Counted from the first letter of the stretch, positions 1 through 12,778 are shown. The stretch is 64,000 nt of DNA from Gnetum montanum (GCA_015680685.1 MNCI01009017.1:448517-512516), one strand, 5' to 3'. The notes: generated by a model not told the origin, from the letters alone. Program-made: numbers and translations.

Positions 1-345
1 CCATGACAAAGAGGCTGAAATCTTTCCTTTAGCAAGTCATCTTACAAACAATCTTTCACAATGTCTTTTACAAATGCGCTTCCCAAGAGCCAAAGTGTGA
101 GCTCCAAGTGCTAGCTAGTAGCCTTCCCAAAGTATGATGTCTTAACCCCCCTCAAAAGTCCTCCTTGAGACCCCAATGTATTCTCTTTTTATAGGGTTCA
201 AAGGTGGTTACATACTTAAAATATCTTAGCTAACTTGTCTCCCAAGTAAGGGAGTTACAACTTAGCCATGTAATTAGGAGATATTTCTCACTAATTTAAT
301 TGGGAAGTTAAGTAGTTGGGAAGTTGTACATAAAGTAAGGAGGAA
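1..345 (-). repeat. LTR fragment, family D
   Basis: Read on the minus strand, this segment matches the LTR at 61.3-62.6 kb. Shared blocks are the stretch around ACTTGGGAGA and AGTTAGCTAAGATATTTTA, a TATA box (CTATAAAAAG, here at 185-194), and the downstream GTAAGATGACT and TTTCAGCCTCTTT blocks. The copy runs off the left edge of the window, so only the U3 end, TATA region and start of R/U5 are visible. Homology is clear to about position 330 and then fades. It is probably the edge of another element or a solo LTR. Confidence 0.7.
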
Positions 346-1700
346 TTTATGCTACCACTAATATTTGTAAATATTACAAATATAATAACATTAATATTAC
401 AATTATGTTATGGGTAGTAATAATTTTTGAAAAATAATGTCTTGAAGCCTTGGAATAATTAAATTAAAAGGTAAGTCTGAAACCAGGGCTTCATGCTATT
501 AGCATAGGTGACATTGTTTCATTACTGAATTAAATTAATCAGTAGACCATTTAAAATTTTATTTTTGATGAACTACAGCTCTGATTTACTGGCATTGGCC
601 CAAAATATCTCTTGACATCTATCACAGTGTGCCTTTGTGTCTTTGTTACCGCCTTTTGTGGACTGGTATGCGATATCGAATGCTTTGGCATTGGGCATGG
701 TTGCTGTTTCGAATTGCACGTTCCAGGGCGAATGACATTTGTGATTGCCATTTTTCACTGCTTGAAAAATTTGAAATGCATTCCTTGTGAAAGCCCAGGC
801 TCATTTGGTGAGGTCGCAGCTGGATAATCCCTGCAATAAAGTATTGCAACTCACGGCGGTGGTTGGATTTGTGGTGGATTTATTTTTTAGAAACATTCTA
901 AGCAATGGAGGCCCCTTTCTAAGGCACCAGTTATAGGAAAGGGTAAGGTAAGTTACGAAACGGCCCTGCAACTGCCCGAAAATCCTCTGTGCAGTGCGCA
1001 ACTTTCGGATCTTTCTGAGAGCGTCTGTGATGGCATTGAAGGTGCAGGTCTAAAACAGAAACCCGAAACTGAAGATTTCATTACTGAAATTAAAAGAACT
1101 ACCACCGCGAAGCTCTAATGGGTAGCAACAATCTTAGGGGCTCCTGCTGCTATGGGAAAGTTTTGATTACAGCAAGGGTTTGGGTCAATGTGTTGACAAG
1201 AACTGCACCGTTTCTTCCAGCAAGTTGGGAAGGTGCAGCACCGCGGGACTATGATTTTAGAGAAATTTAGGGCCTTTTCTCATTCTTCATCACTTCATTT
1301 TTGCTTTCTCTACGGTTTTTTTTTTTACAAATCTGAAACCTTCCACAGTTATGCACGTCTGAACCAGGGTCGCGATTTGAATGCGTTTTCAATGGAAAAA
1401 TTCAGAATATAGGCCTGCGTCGTTTATGGAATGATCTCTATCTTTTGGTTTTGCTATTTTTACTTCTTCAGAAATTGCAACTTGTATCTTTCCATTTCCG
1501 TGACTCTCACCCTTGGTATACTTTGAAGCTCGAACCGACGTTTCTTCAAAAAAAAATTTGCTGTTTATTCCTTCAAACCTTTCACTGCCTCCTTGAGAGA
1601 CTGAAAATATGCTACGGTAGTATATCCCCTCTCTCTCTTTTTTTTAAAAAATATATTTTTGGACTATTGTATGTAGCAACATGATTATTCCTAGTATTAT
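346..1700. other. No recognised gene
   Basis: The first part is AT-rich, with a short palindromic stretch near 368-392. From about 560 to 1260 the base composition is less AT-rich than the surroundings and short open frames exist on both strands. None resembles a family I know, and none is longer than about 80 codons. A poly-T run lies near 1318-1327. This could be a low-copy host fragment, but I cannot support a gene call. Confidence 0.4.
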
Positions 1701-1849
1701 TTGTTCTCCACACCAATATTCCATTATGGGCCATCCCTTAAATTCCATACCAAGGAAATGAAATAACACATTCACATTATCCTATTCTTACAATAATGTT
1801 CAAGATGACTCTTACTGTTCCATCGAATGGCTAAATGTGCCAACACTTA

Positions 1850-2700
1850 CAAGTTATCTTTGAAAAAAGGTCATAAGACTATATCTTCAAAGAAAAACTT
1901 TATCTTAAAATCTTCTAATGATGAAAAAGAAGAAGAATATTCATATGATCTTAATGAGGAAACTTGGCCTATTTGACAAGAAAGTTCAATAGATTCTTTA
2001 AGAAGAAGCTCAAAGGTAAAATTCCCACAAGAAATGATAAGAAAGGGAATAAGAAGAATGACATATAGTGTTATCATTACCATGGCTATGGACACATTGC
2101 TTTAGAATTATCTATAGCTAAAAGAAAAAAAAGTACCAAATTAGAATTCCAAAAGAAAGAAATCTCTTACATGTACTTGGAATAAAGAAGAAGTTCTTTT
2201 GATAGAAGATGAAGTTGAAGACTATAGACTTGTACTCATGATGATTCTTAAAGGAGGTGATCAGATAGAATTTCAAGATAATTAGAAGATGATGAAGAAT
2301 AAAGGTATGAAGCTTTACTTATTGATTTAGAAAAATCTCAAAAAAATTTCATTAGGATGAAAATTAAATTACATAAAAAAGATTTAAAATTATATGAATA
2401 TGCAAAAAAGAAAAAGCAATAAGAAGTGTGAAAACTACAAAGATTAGAAGCATAAAATTAGTAAACATGAGAAAGAGATGAATGAGAAAAAAGAAGAATT
2501 TAAACAATTATAAATAATCTTGTCATTATCCAAGACATAATTGGTGATCAAACTAAAACTATAGATGATCTAAGAAAGTTTCTAGAAAATTTCACAAAAG
2601 ATAGCATCACACTCAATGTCATGATGAAAAGCTATAGGAATCTAGTAGATCATACAAAAGTTGGATACCAACCATTTGAGAAAAATTGAAGAAAACCATA
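1850..2700 (+). pseudogene. Copia gag remnant
   Basis: This is a lysine- and glutamate-rich, coiled-coil-like decayed frame typical of Copia gag C-termini. A zinc-knuckle relic lies at about 2069-2105 (C-Y-H-Y-H-G-Y-G-H-I), with the second cysteine changed to tyrosine. Repeated K/E-rich stretches at 2100-2560 resemble the coiled-coil region after the knuckle in SIRE-type gag. Many in-frame stops and frame changes rule out a functional product. The start is not visible. In an active element the product would package element RNA in the cytoplasmic particle. Identification rests mainly on position directly upstream of the protease. Confidence 0.5.
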
Positions 2701-2929
2701 TAAGAGGGACTATTTTTCAAGGTATTAAGTTATTACAAGAAACTAAAATATTCAATGTCATTATTGTAAAGCTTTTAGAAATAGGAAATATTAATTTATG
2801 AAACTACTAGAAAAGTAGTTTCAAAAGCCTACCATAAACAAGCCAAGTACATTTTAAGATTCAAAAATAAAATTGAAAAAGGTGTTGATTTCTAAAGAAG
2901 AAAATCATTTGACATGCATGACTACCATA

Positions 2930-4480
2930 TTTACAATAAGATAAAATAATTTTTGATAATTAGATAGTGGATGCTCATGTTACATGATAGGTGATATGAA
3001 TAAATTCTTAAAGTTAAATAGATTTAATGTTGGGACTATGATATTTGATGATAATGGAAAAGCTCTCATCAAAGGTAAGGATATTATTTGAGGTAAGTCA
3101 TATCCCAAAATCCATAATTTATACTATGTAAATGACTTAGAATATAATTTATTAAGAATAAGTCAATTGTGTGACAATGGAAAAGAAGTTTTTTTAGATC
3201 ATTGTATTGTCAAAGATATAAAAACTAAAGAAATCAAATATTTTTGTAAAAGATCAAGAAATATTTATATTGTTGAAATTATGATTTCTCTAACTATGAG
3301 ATTAAGTGTTTATTGCACAAATTAGAAGATATATAGCTTTGGCGTAGAAGACTAGCACATCTAAAATTTGAAAGTATGTTAAAGCTCTCTAGGAAGTAAA
3401 TTGTTGAGGGTCTCCCACAAATACAAATAAAAAAGGATAAGTTGTGTAATACTTGTTAAAAACTCAAGAAGAAGAAATTTTCAACTCAAGTTTAAAATGA
3501 AATTACCACCTTTATATGCCTCTTGAATTGTTATACATGGATTTGGATGGTTGATCAAGAATAACCAATATATGAGGTAAAAAATAGTTTATGATTATTC
3601 TCATTTCACTTGCATCTCATTGCTAACCCATAAGGATGAAGCTTTTCATCACTTTAAAAGTTTATATCTTAAATTGAAAAGAAAAAAAGGTTATCTCCTA
3701 AAGATTATCAGAAGGGATCATGATGTAGAATTCTAAAATCATATATTTTTTGAATTCTACCCTAACAAATGCATCAATAATCAATTTTCTACTCCATGAA
3801 CATCTCAATAGAATGATTTAGTTGAATGAAGAAATGATGTCCTACAAGAAATGATTAGAACTATGCTACATGAAAGGGATCTTCCAAAATCATTCTAGGG
3901 AGAAGATATAAACACTACTTACTATATTTCAAATTTTATTATAATCAAATCATAGACCCCTAATATGTTATATGAACTATACTAGGGTAAGAAATCCAAG
4001 GTGAGTTACTTTAAAGTTTTGGTTCAAGATAGTTTATTTTAAAAGAAAAGTAGAGAAAGTTTGATGGCAAAATAGATGAAGATATTTTTCTTAGTTATTC
4101 ATCTACTAGTAAAGCTTACATGAGTTACTTTAAAGTTTTGGTTCAAGATAGTTTATTTTAAAAGAAAAGCAAAGAAAGGTTGATAGCAAAATAGATGAAG
4201 ATATTTTTCTTAGTTATTCATCTACTAGTAAAGCTTACATGATGTCAAATAAATAGTTTCTTATAGTATTAAAATCTATTCATGTCATTTTTAATGATTC
4301 CATTGATAGGTGTAATGAGGATCATGATGATAACAATATAAAATTCATTAGAAATTCTATAAGGAATGATACTAAACCTAATGTAAAATTGGCAAGAAGT
4401 GACAATGTGGATAATAAAGAAGAGGAGAAAGCATCCTCTTATTAATCCAAGTATTACAAAAATCATCCTTTAGAATAGAT
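2930..4480 (+). pseudogene. Copia protease and integrase remnant
   Basis: The aspartic protease active site reads D-S-G-C-S at 2963-2977, followed by the ISQLCDNGKEV-type segment typical of the Copia protease/GAG-pre-integrase junction. The GAG-pre-integrase motif WRRRLAHLKF starts at about 3340 (usual form W-H-R-R-L-G-H). The integrase core follows, including the RRDHDVEF segment (third residue of a D-x-G-x-E-F pattern still visible) and the motif near 3830-3890 that in the family reads 'ERKNRTLQEMARTML'. Stops occur throughout, and a 119-bp tandem duplication at 4003-4240 breaks the frame. Family knowledge: these domains process the polyprotein and insert cDNA. This copy is dead. Confidence 0.75.
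4003..4240 (+). repeat. 119-bp tandem duplication in Copia pol
   Basis: Two adjacent copies (4003-4121 and 4122-4240) begin GAGTTACTTTAAAG and end AAAGCTTACAT, with only a few substitutions between them. The unit is not a multiple of three, so it also shifts the reading frame. It lies at the integrase/RT linker where functional elements have a single copy. Confidence 0.9.
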
Positions 4481-4779
4481 TATAGGAAATAATAATGATG
4501 GTATTAGAACTAGGAGAACCTTACAAGAATTTAATGGATACTCTTATTTTCTCTCTCAACTGGAATCTAAAAATGTTTTTGAAGCTTTAAATAATGAATC
4601 ATCAGTGCTTAATATGAATGAAGAGTTAAATCAATTTGAGAGGAATAATATTTTGGAACTTCTTGAAAGATCCATGGATAGCAAGATTATTAGAAAAAAA
4701 TCAGCTTTTAGGAACAAGAAAAATGAGGATGATATTATCACAATAAGCACAACTAGAATAGTAGATCAAGGCAACAAAT

Positions 4780-5930
4780 CAACAAGAGGGCATTGATTAT
4801 GATGAGACATTTGTTGCAATAGCTAAATTTGAGTCTATAAGTATTTTAATTTCTTTTTAATTCATATGAATATTAAAATATTTCAAATGGATTTTAAAAT
4901 CACTATTTTCAACAATTACATTCAAGAAAAAGTATACATTAAAAAATCAATGGATTTTATAAATGCTATCTATTTTGATCATGTGTTTAATCTTAGGAAA
5001 GCATTATATGATTTAAAATAGGTTCCTATATTTAATATGGTAGACTTACATCATATTTGATCAATAATGATTTAAATAGAGACTCTATGAATGCTATCTT
5101 ATTCATTACCATGAAAGATAAAGATGTTTTAATGTTAAGATATATGTGGACTATATTCTTTTTGGTAATACTAATAAATATTTATGCAAGGATTTTGAAA
5201 GTCACATGCAAGAAGAATTTGAAATAAAAGTAATGGGTGAACTATCCTTCTTCCTTTGACTACAAATCAATCAAATGAAAAATGGGATTTTCATCATCCA
5301 AAGAAAGTATATTAGGGACATGCCAAAAAAGATTAAGTTGGAAGACTATTAATTGTGTGTATTTGTGCTAGATATGAGTCTTGTTTGAAAGAGTCTTATT
5401 TAAGTACTATAAAATATAGATTTAGATATCTTAAAGGTACTACACAACATGGTCTTTAGTTTCCCAAAGACACATGTCATGATCTTATTGGGTATACTTA
5501 TGTAAATTGGGTAGGATGCATGGATGATTGGAAAAGCACTATGTACAAAGTAAACATCTACATCCATCTTAATAGGTGAGGCTAAATACATTGTAGCTAG
5601 GAGTTGTTGTGCTTAGCTAATATCAATAAATTAAATGCTTTAGGACTATGGAATACAACATTAAATCTTAACCATGGTCTATGATGATTAAAGTGCTATT
5701 AATATTAGTAAGAGTCTAGTTCAACATTCACATGTAAAGAATATTGAGATTAGTCATCATTTTATCAAAGAACATGTAAAAAAATTTGATCTTCTAGGAT
5801 TAAATTATTACAAAAGAGCAACTTATGGACATTTTGACACAGCCTATACCAATACCATAACTCAATATGATAAAGTAAAGTTTGGATGTTGGGCCCTATC
5901 CTAACTAAATTAGATACACAAGTACTCCAA
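4780..5930 (+). pseudogene. Copia reverse transcriptase and RNase H remnant
   Basis: RT segments can be followed in several frames: FQMDFK (about 4883), then LRKALYDLK (about 4994; family form L-x-K-A-L-Y-G-L-K-Q), then the EEFEIKVMGELSFFL block near 5210-5260. RNase H follows with YLKGTTQHGL (about 5428) and W-x-G-C-x-D-D-W-K-S-T (about 5508). The C-terminal segment AINISKS...HFIKEHV lies at about 5695-5785. The catalytic Y-x-D-D box is degraded. Numerous stops and at least three frame changes are present. It would have copied element RNA into DNA; it is now a fossil. Confidence 0.75.
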
Positions 5931-5949
5931 CTTGTACTAGGTAGGTTGC

Positions 5950-8470
5950 AAATCTATCTTTAGATAGGTTTTTATTTGCTATAATAAAGGAATAATTTTA
6001 TGGTTTTAAAGTGCATACACCTATCATGAACTTGTATGATAGTATTTTCCTTTTGTTGTTTGCTTTGTAGAGTAGTTTCTTTTGTTTTAACTTATTGTTA
6101 CAGTCTTAAGGTCAACCTTACTACCTCATGTTTAGGTTACTTGAGCCCTCCATTTGAAAGCAGAATTACCTCCTTTGAAGGCAAATGATACTTGAGTCAT
6201 TTAAGAAAATCTTACATTAGTTGAATAAATTTGCTATAGGTCAACCTATCATTTTTATCCATTTTTAAATTTTTTCATTTTTGACCTTTTTATTTTTTGA
6301 ATAATCACACCAATAGGTTGAGTGAATTATGTCTTATTTCATTTGAAAAATAAAGTTTGTTGTATTTTTGGATAATTTGTTTTCCACCCACAAGTCATCC
6401 TCTATTGCCTTTCCTATGTTGCACAACCACGTAGCTCTCTTCTAATGCTAGTTAGCTCCTCCTCTATGTCTTTGCATAATGGCATTGAATCCAAAAGAGG
6501 TTCTTAGCATGTTATCGATAGCAAGTATAAAGAAAAAAAGGTAGTTTAGTTATTTCATCAAGATGATTATATGGAAAATGACCTAGGTTTGAATCATGAG
6601 TAGTTTTCTTAAAAAGGAAAGTTGTGAATGTGCAACTAAAGTCATTATTTAATTTCAAAAAATTATTTAACTCAATGAGTTAGGATTCCTTACTTCATCT
6701 TCATAAGATAGTCTATTCATGTCTAGTTCATCTTTTGTACTACAACCTAGAACAAGTTATTAATTTAAGATTCACAGCCTTTGTGCTTGAAATCATGTTA
6801 CTATTACAACTAAGAAGGTATAAAATCTTTTTAGGGTGCTAGAGTGAGGGTTCTTCAAATTTAATACCACTACCCTTGTCCTAGCTATGTGAATCGATAA
6901 AATTTAGTTAATGTAGCTCTTGTGTAACTCAGACTTCAATTGGTCATACAAGGTAAAGAGTATAGATCTTAAGCCTAAATTTTAGTTTATTACTTATATT
7001 TTTATGATAAAATATCTACCCAAGAGTGGGCATTATGTTGGAATCCATGTAGTTATTTTGTTAGTCATTTTTTGTATAGCGAGTAAGAGAAGGCTTAATG
7101 ATCCATAGTAAGCAAGCATGGGAATCTTAGCTTGTCATTTATGATTATAGTCACTACTTTCATTACATGTGCTAATGTGTCAATTCTAGATAGTGAAGAT
7201 GAAGGATCTAAAGCTCATTCCTATGATGATGTTACTCTTTGGTACATAAATTTGATAGTTTCAAAGGATCATGTGTCATCATCTACTATTAAGAAGGAGA
7301 AGAGAAAGGACACTGAGATACTACATTAGCATAAGATGATTTAGAGAATGAATGCAATGAAAAACATGTCCACCTAGTACATCCATCAATAAAAGAGGAT
7401 GATGGAAAAAGATTTCATTGATGACTTTGAGTTTAGTTCTAGGATTAAGATGCCTTCAGATATTAATGAGGATGATGAATATGTTGAAACTATGGCATCT
7501 GATTCTAAGAGTTCTAAGGAGAAAGAGTAGGTTGGTTTGATTACTATTGCAACATCTAACTTTAAGGAAGAGAAGGAGTGTTTAGTCTTTCCTTTGTTTT
7601 ATGTTCTCTTAATAAATTTTTAGGATCATCATCATATCTTCTATTTTTGTTGTCTTGTATTATGAATAACCTTATTCTATTAATTTTGGAGTACACTTTA
7701 AGTATTTTTGGTAGATTATATATATATATATAATTATATTATTTTAACTTAATATATTACTATTATGCTCATCTTAAATTACTTAAATTTTTTGTTTTAT
7801 TTTACTATACTTAGCTTCTATATGATGGTTAACTTTTAGCAAATTCCTTGATATATTTATTTTAGTTTAATATCTTCCATATGTAGGTGCTTGAGTAAGT
7901 TAAAGCTTAAATACATTTTACATACTAGATCATATGCTTTGTAGGATTACTTCAAGCATTCTTTTTGGTATTTAGTTTTAATTTTAGTTTCTACAAGATT
8001 TTATATTATGGTTACTTGGTAATAAGTTATAACATTTCAAGCATATATCTTGTTAGATCACTATAAGGTATCTAGTTTATGCTTCATTTGTTAATGGTTG
8101 TGTTAATCATCTCTTAAGCATATTAAATATTATATATGACTCTTAGCTTTCTAGTAATATCTACTATTTTATTTAATTCTATTACCTTACTTTGTATTAT
8201 TTTTATATATCCATTCTTGATTTCTATATACCTCCTTGTTCTATAAGATTTCTTTTGATGCCTTGATAGGCCTCCCATTGTCTAATTTTTGCATATTTGA
8301 AATGAAAAAAATAAGGATAACATGAAGTTACTCATATTATTATGCTCTTAGTAGTATACTATCTTTATGCTCATTTTTATGCTTAATTATTCAACTCAAT
8401 TTTTCTCAATTCAGTGTTAGCTCAAGTTGAAGACTTTATGAGGATTTGCTTATATGAGTTATAAGCATAG
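5950..8470. other. Decayed region between Copia pol and 3' LTR
   Basis: This is AT-rich sequence with short open frames only; the longest, at 7132-7329, encodes an acidic peptide of 65 residues. In SIRE-type elements an env-like frame can occupy this position. An acidic, serine/glutamate-rich decayed stretch at 7130-7600 is compatible with that but not diagnostic. A (TA)n run lies at about 7717-7737. The purine tract ATAGGGGAAG at about 8468-8477 could be the polypurine tract preceding the 3' LTR. Confidence 0.3.
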
Positions 8471-8479
8471 GGGAAGTCT

Positions 8480-9715
8480 AAGTTAAGAAGAAGTGTTCAT
8501 ATCTAATTTTTTTCCTTTAGTTAAAAGGGGTTTTTAACATGTTCAAATAGGAAGAGATTATTGGTCATTTTAATAATTTGGAATGCCTTCAATCAAGTTG
8601 TTCATGCTTAACTATTGAGTTTAATATGAGCACTTATTTGGTTAACTGACCCCACAAGAGGTTAGCCTACCTATAGACTCATCAAGCTAGAAAATGGTAA
8701 AATTATACAAATGTTTAGTTAACTAACCTCTAGTCAGGTTAATCTTATTTCTTGCAAGTAAAACTCCAATCAACTAAAAGTAAGAAGTTATAAGGTTGAT
8801 TGATATTAGCTTAGGTTTATCATCCTAAAAGTGGAAAAATCTCAAAGGAAAGAAAAATGCACACTTCTTATGTCAACTAACCTTGTGATACTATCCTAAA
8901 TGTCCAAGAATTTCAAAGGTAAGAAAAGTAGTAGTTATTAGGTCAACTACCCTATCCTTAGGTTGACCTATCAAGATGACACCACTAAAAAATAATTATT
9001 TTGAAAACTTATGGATATAGCCATTGCATGAACATTCATAAAAAAGAGCAGAAGGATAATAATAGGAAGCATGATATGATAGATCTAAGAGACAAAAATA
9101 TCAAGGGCATCTTAGCACTAGTCTTATCTCATGTATCCATTTGTGAAGGGAATTTGTGGATCCATCATCAGATCTTATTTGTACTTCCCATGATTATTCA
9201 TTTTATCTTTGTCTCTTCATGAAACCTATGCTTCATGTGGATGTATGTGATATATTAAGATCTATAACAAACATATATATATATATATTATAAAATTCTT
9301 TTTTCTTGTAAGTGAACAAGTATTCACTCTAAATATTGTAGGAGGAAGACTAACAACTCATAAAATAGCATTGATGGAAGACTATCAATTCACAAACTAG
9401 TGTTGAAGACTTTTCTTGATGTGAAATGGAATAGGAGGAAAGATAAGGTAACTACATATATGTAAGTGGAAGAAGCTCAAGCTAAACAAAGATAAATTTG
9501 GTGTGTTCTTTTCATGATTTTTTCTTTCAATTTCTTGCTAAGTTCATGTGTTGCTTAAATCTCTATTGCATCAATGCTATTGGTTAAGGATTAATCAATC
9601 TATGTAAAATCATTATTCTTATTTGATTAATGAATATTTTAGAACTTAATTTGGATTTATGAATTAATATTTTCGATCACCCTATTCACCCCCCACTTTC
9701 TATGATGCTTTCTTA
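8480..9715 (+). repeat. LTR-like 3' end of the Copia element
   Basis: The segment follows a purine tract and ends with CACCCTATTCACCCCCCAC at about 9677-9695, the cytosine-rich motif common at the end of plant Copia LTRs. It contains repeated GGTTGACC/GGTCAACC-like motifs (8640-8960) and a (TA)n tract (about 9272-9290). No matching 5' copy is in the window, so the boundaries are estimates. Confidence 0.45.
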
Positions 9716-9946
9716 ATCCACACTTTCCTATTTGATTTGTTTCAGTATTCTTTGATGTTCTTTTCTATTTGGCTTGAATTTAATCATAATCTTGCATATC
9801 TATCCATCCTTGATTATTCTCTCACTCTAAAATATCAATATGCTTAGAACCAATTCTTGCATTAAAGACCCACATATATAAACTTTACTTTTTAATTTAA
9901 ATTATCTTATATTTCATCTCAAATATTGACAAGGATACATTTTTTG

Positions 9947-9951
9947 ATAAG
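9947..9951. repeat. TSD of element A (left)
   Basis: ATAAG directly precedes the LTR terminus TGATGAGTGG and is repeated at 19756-19760 after TCTCATCA. Confidence 0.9.
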
Positions 9952-10929
9952 TGATGAGTGGCGAGGTACCCCTACACTCAAGCATACGAAACGAGCATAA
10001 CACGTGCGATCCGGTCGAACTCCACACACTAAATGCCTACATGCCCCATGGAACACTTGGGGTTAACCATTCGTTGTCTTCCCAGACTTACTTGTAGTTG
10101 TCACGGTGTATGGTTAAGTAAGTCCAAGGTATATGATTTTTATAGTATTTTATGTGTTTTTCTCCTATGCTATTGAGTGAAGGGCTGAGAAACTAGCTAA
10201 CTCTAACTAAGGACTAAGTCTAAATTAACTAGCGTCAGCATCCATTCCCACTTACCGTACACACCCTAAACTATGCAACTGTGGCTACCAAACGCTAATC
10301 ATTACTAGGATCACCACACATAACGTACATGCTCGAAGTGGTCATACTGAGGCACTTCACTAGCCTAAACGTGATGAGTAGCCAATTCCTTGACTAGCCG
10401 TACACATCCGTAGATGCTCGTAATCAAGTTGTACTCATCCCACGTTCTAGGAGTTAAGGGTGAGAGAGACTAATCGCGATGAGCAGCTGATTCCTTGATT
10501 AGCTGTAACATTTGTTAATGCTCATAATCAAGTCATACTCATGCCATGCTAATGCAAGTAATAAATAACAGGTAGGAAATAACATGTAATAAACCTATTC
10601 CATGCACTACAAGGTTTATCCACAAAGCTCATCTTTATTGCCGTACACAACTTGCGTTCAGGTACAAAGCTACTTGAATAAAGATCCGTTCACTTGGGGA
10701 CTTCTACTACGGGCACATGGAAAATATTCTATCTCTGAAGTGATCAAACTGCTAGAGTTTTTCTACTTTAAGCCTAGGATGGGAAATAAGGGGAGTGCCG
10801 CCTCTTAGTTATAGATTTGACAACGGACTACGATATCGCGTACACGACATCGCAGGAGACGATGCAATATCGCGGTGGCCATGATATCTCGTACGTGATA
10901 TCTTAGCTTGTGCATATCGCATCTCATCA
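9952..10929 (-). repeat. 3' LTR of element A
   Basis: The 978-bp LTR is bounded by TGATGAGTGG (plus-strand left end) and TCTCATCA. It matches the right LTR at 19243-19755. The TATA region reads CTATAACTAAG on the minus strand (about 10804-10814), altered from the CTATAAATAAG of the right LTR. The U3 palindrome array lies at 10831-10920. Confidence 0.9.
10831..10920 (-). promoter_or_regulatory. GATATC palindrome array in U3 of A (3' LTR)
   Basis: Between the LTR terminus and the TATA region lie successive GATATC-centred inverted repeats with CG and GTAC spacers, for example CGATATCGCGTACACGACAT and ATATCTCGTACGTGATAT. The same arrangement occurs in every LTR of elements A, B and C with different copy numbers. 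A role in transcription is inferred from position only. Confidence 0.6.
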
Positions 10930-12778
10930 TACCCCCATGATTGAATGAAAACTCATCCTCGATTTTCTTACAATAATACCAAGAAGGTATGGAATTATTG
11001 AGGGGAATGGAACTAATGGGATGACATGTGAATGGATCATCATTACAAGACTTGACAAAACTGGTGTTCATGACAACAAGGGTGAACACCTTATTACAAT
11101 GACATCAGGCCTTTGTTGGAAGCTAAGAAAGAGAGAGAAAGAACTGTTGCTACTGCCAACACCAAGATTATGCTTTCGTTGCCCATCAATAAGCACACCA
11201 TCGATCTTGCTCCTTGCATAGCTACTTCAACACTGCTCCATTCCAAGTGTTTGCTCCAGATCCAATCCATTGTTGTATGATTGCCATCTGCACATACAAC
11301 ACAATCATATATTAGCAAGGGTAAATGAATCATCATGTAATTAATACCTTGCTTTAGTGTAGGTCCATTGGCTAGGTTGTGTATGGTTGATATGTATCAG
11401 GAGATATATTACTGATGACTACCGAAGGTGTAGGGGTTAGGAAGAAAATTAAAAATTTTGGGGCTAGGAGAAAATCAAAAAAAAATGGGCTCCATTCCCC
11501 CATGACTAATTGCGAACCTCCAGTAGCATTAGAATGGAGAAAGAAAAGGAGTAATAAATATAGATAAAAAGGGACAACGGTAATGTTAATAAAGTGGAAG
11601 TCAAGATGGAAATGAACAAAAGAAATTAGATTGCAAAAATGTTAGGGGAAAGAATTTAACTAATGCTCCAAATAGGAATGTCAGTGGATCCTCCCCAAAG
11701 TAGGATTATGCCCTTAATGCCCTAACAAACTCACATTCAAAGAGTCCGTAGGCTTTGGGAATGTCATTTGGAACAAGAGTTAAAGTCTTAACTGCAAGAA
11801 TTTACCATAAAGAAAACAATGCATCAACCAAAATATATACACTAATGANGGAATCCCAAGAACAAGGTGATGTACAACCCCTTGTGTGTTTCATGATTAT
11901 GTAACTTAGAAAATCTCATTCCAACTCTGGCCTCAAACCAACCACATCCAATGACTTTGCATCAATGCATTCAGCTAAACCATCCACTTGGGTAACAAGA
12001 ATGCATCTCCAAAGAGCCACCACCATTCCAACGAAACAAAGGAAAGAATGGGAAGCGAGAAGGGCCTTAGTTAGAGGGAACACTTTTGGTTCCATAACCA
12101 GTGCTTGTAGCCCAAGTTTATTTGTCTAAGGGGTGTGCTTTGAATTCTCACTTAGTTTTTTGTTGTGTTTTTATGCGTGAGAACCACACCATGCAAAGAC
12201 TTCTTATTTTTATTGACTCAGCTTCCAATAATTGGGTAACATCAAAATGAAAAGAAAACTCAAGAAGAAAACATACAAGCATCCAAGAGAATGACTAACA
12301 CAAAAGCATCAAGTTCCTTTGAAGTCACACCCTTTTCAATCCTTGAGTCCTTCCTTAGTTTGAGAAATACCTAGTCACCGATTCATTTAAGTTCTTATTA
12401 GAAGGGGACTATACATTTCCAAGCTGAGAGAGACCATAGAACTAGTGGATGGATGGATGAAGTGGTCTCATTGCCTACCATATCAAAAGAACCATACCTT
12501 AGTATGAACATTGTGACTTAAAGGTAAAAACCAAACATTAGCAATCAGTAGGAAAACAATTCATACCATCAGTCTTGAACACTTATTGGGTGAAAAACTT
12601 ACAGGGTGGATCACACACACATACACACACACAAAATGGAAAAAAGTATAATAATGTTGTAAAACAAAAATTAGAAAAGTTGAAGAAATTTGTAAAACAA
12701 AAATATGTAAAACAAAAACGTTGTAAAACAAAAACGTTGTAAAACAAAAATTGAAAAAGAACTGAGGGCCCCATATGG
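10930..12778 (-). other. 3' non-coding region of element A
   Basis: The region lies between the pol stop and the 3' LTR and contains no long frame. From pol outward it holds T-rich repeats (12620-12770, with a CA-type dinucleotide run at about 12612-12633), then a block shared with element B. At 11285-11289 there is a splice-acceptor-like TGTGCAG immediately followed by ATG, also found in B at 39016-39020. The polypurine tract next to the LTR reads ATGGGGGTA on the minus strand (about 10930-10938). A short frame (about 80 codons, 11094-11336) is partly conserved in B (39008-39208). Confidence 0.6.

Larger units (their letters stand above)
1700..9715 (+). mobile_element. Decayed Ty1/Copia element (SIRE/Maximus-like)
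   Basis: Fragments occur in Copia order on the plus strand: gag with a broken zinc knuckle, protease, integrase, reverse transcriptase and RNase H. They are followed by about 2.5 kb of decayed sequence and an LTR-like 3' end. The order protease-integrase-RT-RNase H identifies Copia. The wording of the RT/RNase H segment and the long tail after pol suggest the SIRE/Maximus lineage. I found no 5' LTR or primer-binding site, so the 5' end is truncated or too decayed to see. The outer coordinates are approximate. Confidence 0.7.

Noticed and set aside
612-849. Overlapping open frames of 60-70 codons on both strands
   Set aside because: No family resemblance, frames overlap on opposite strands, and lengths are within chance expectation.
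7132-7329. 65-codon acidic frame as an env-like gene of the Copia element
   Set aside because: Position is suggestive but there is no membrane segment or conserved motif; described only as part of the decayed tail.
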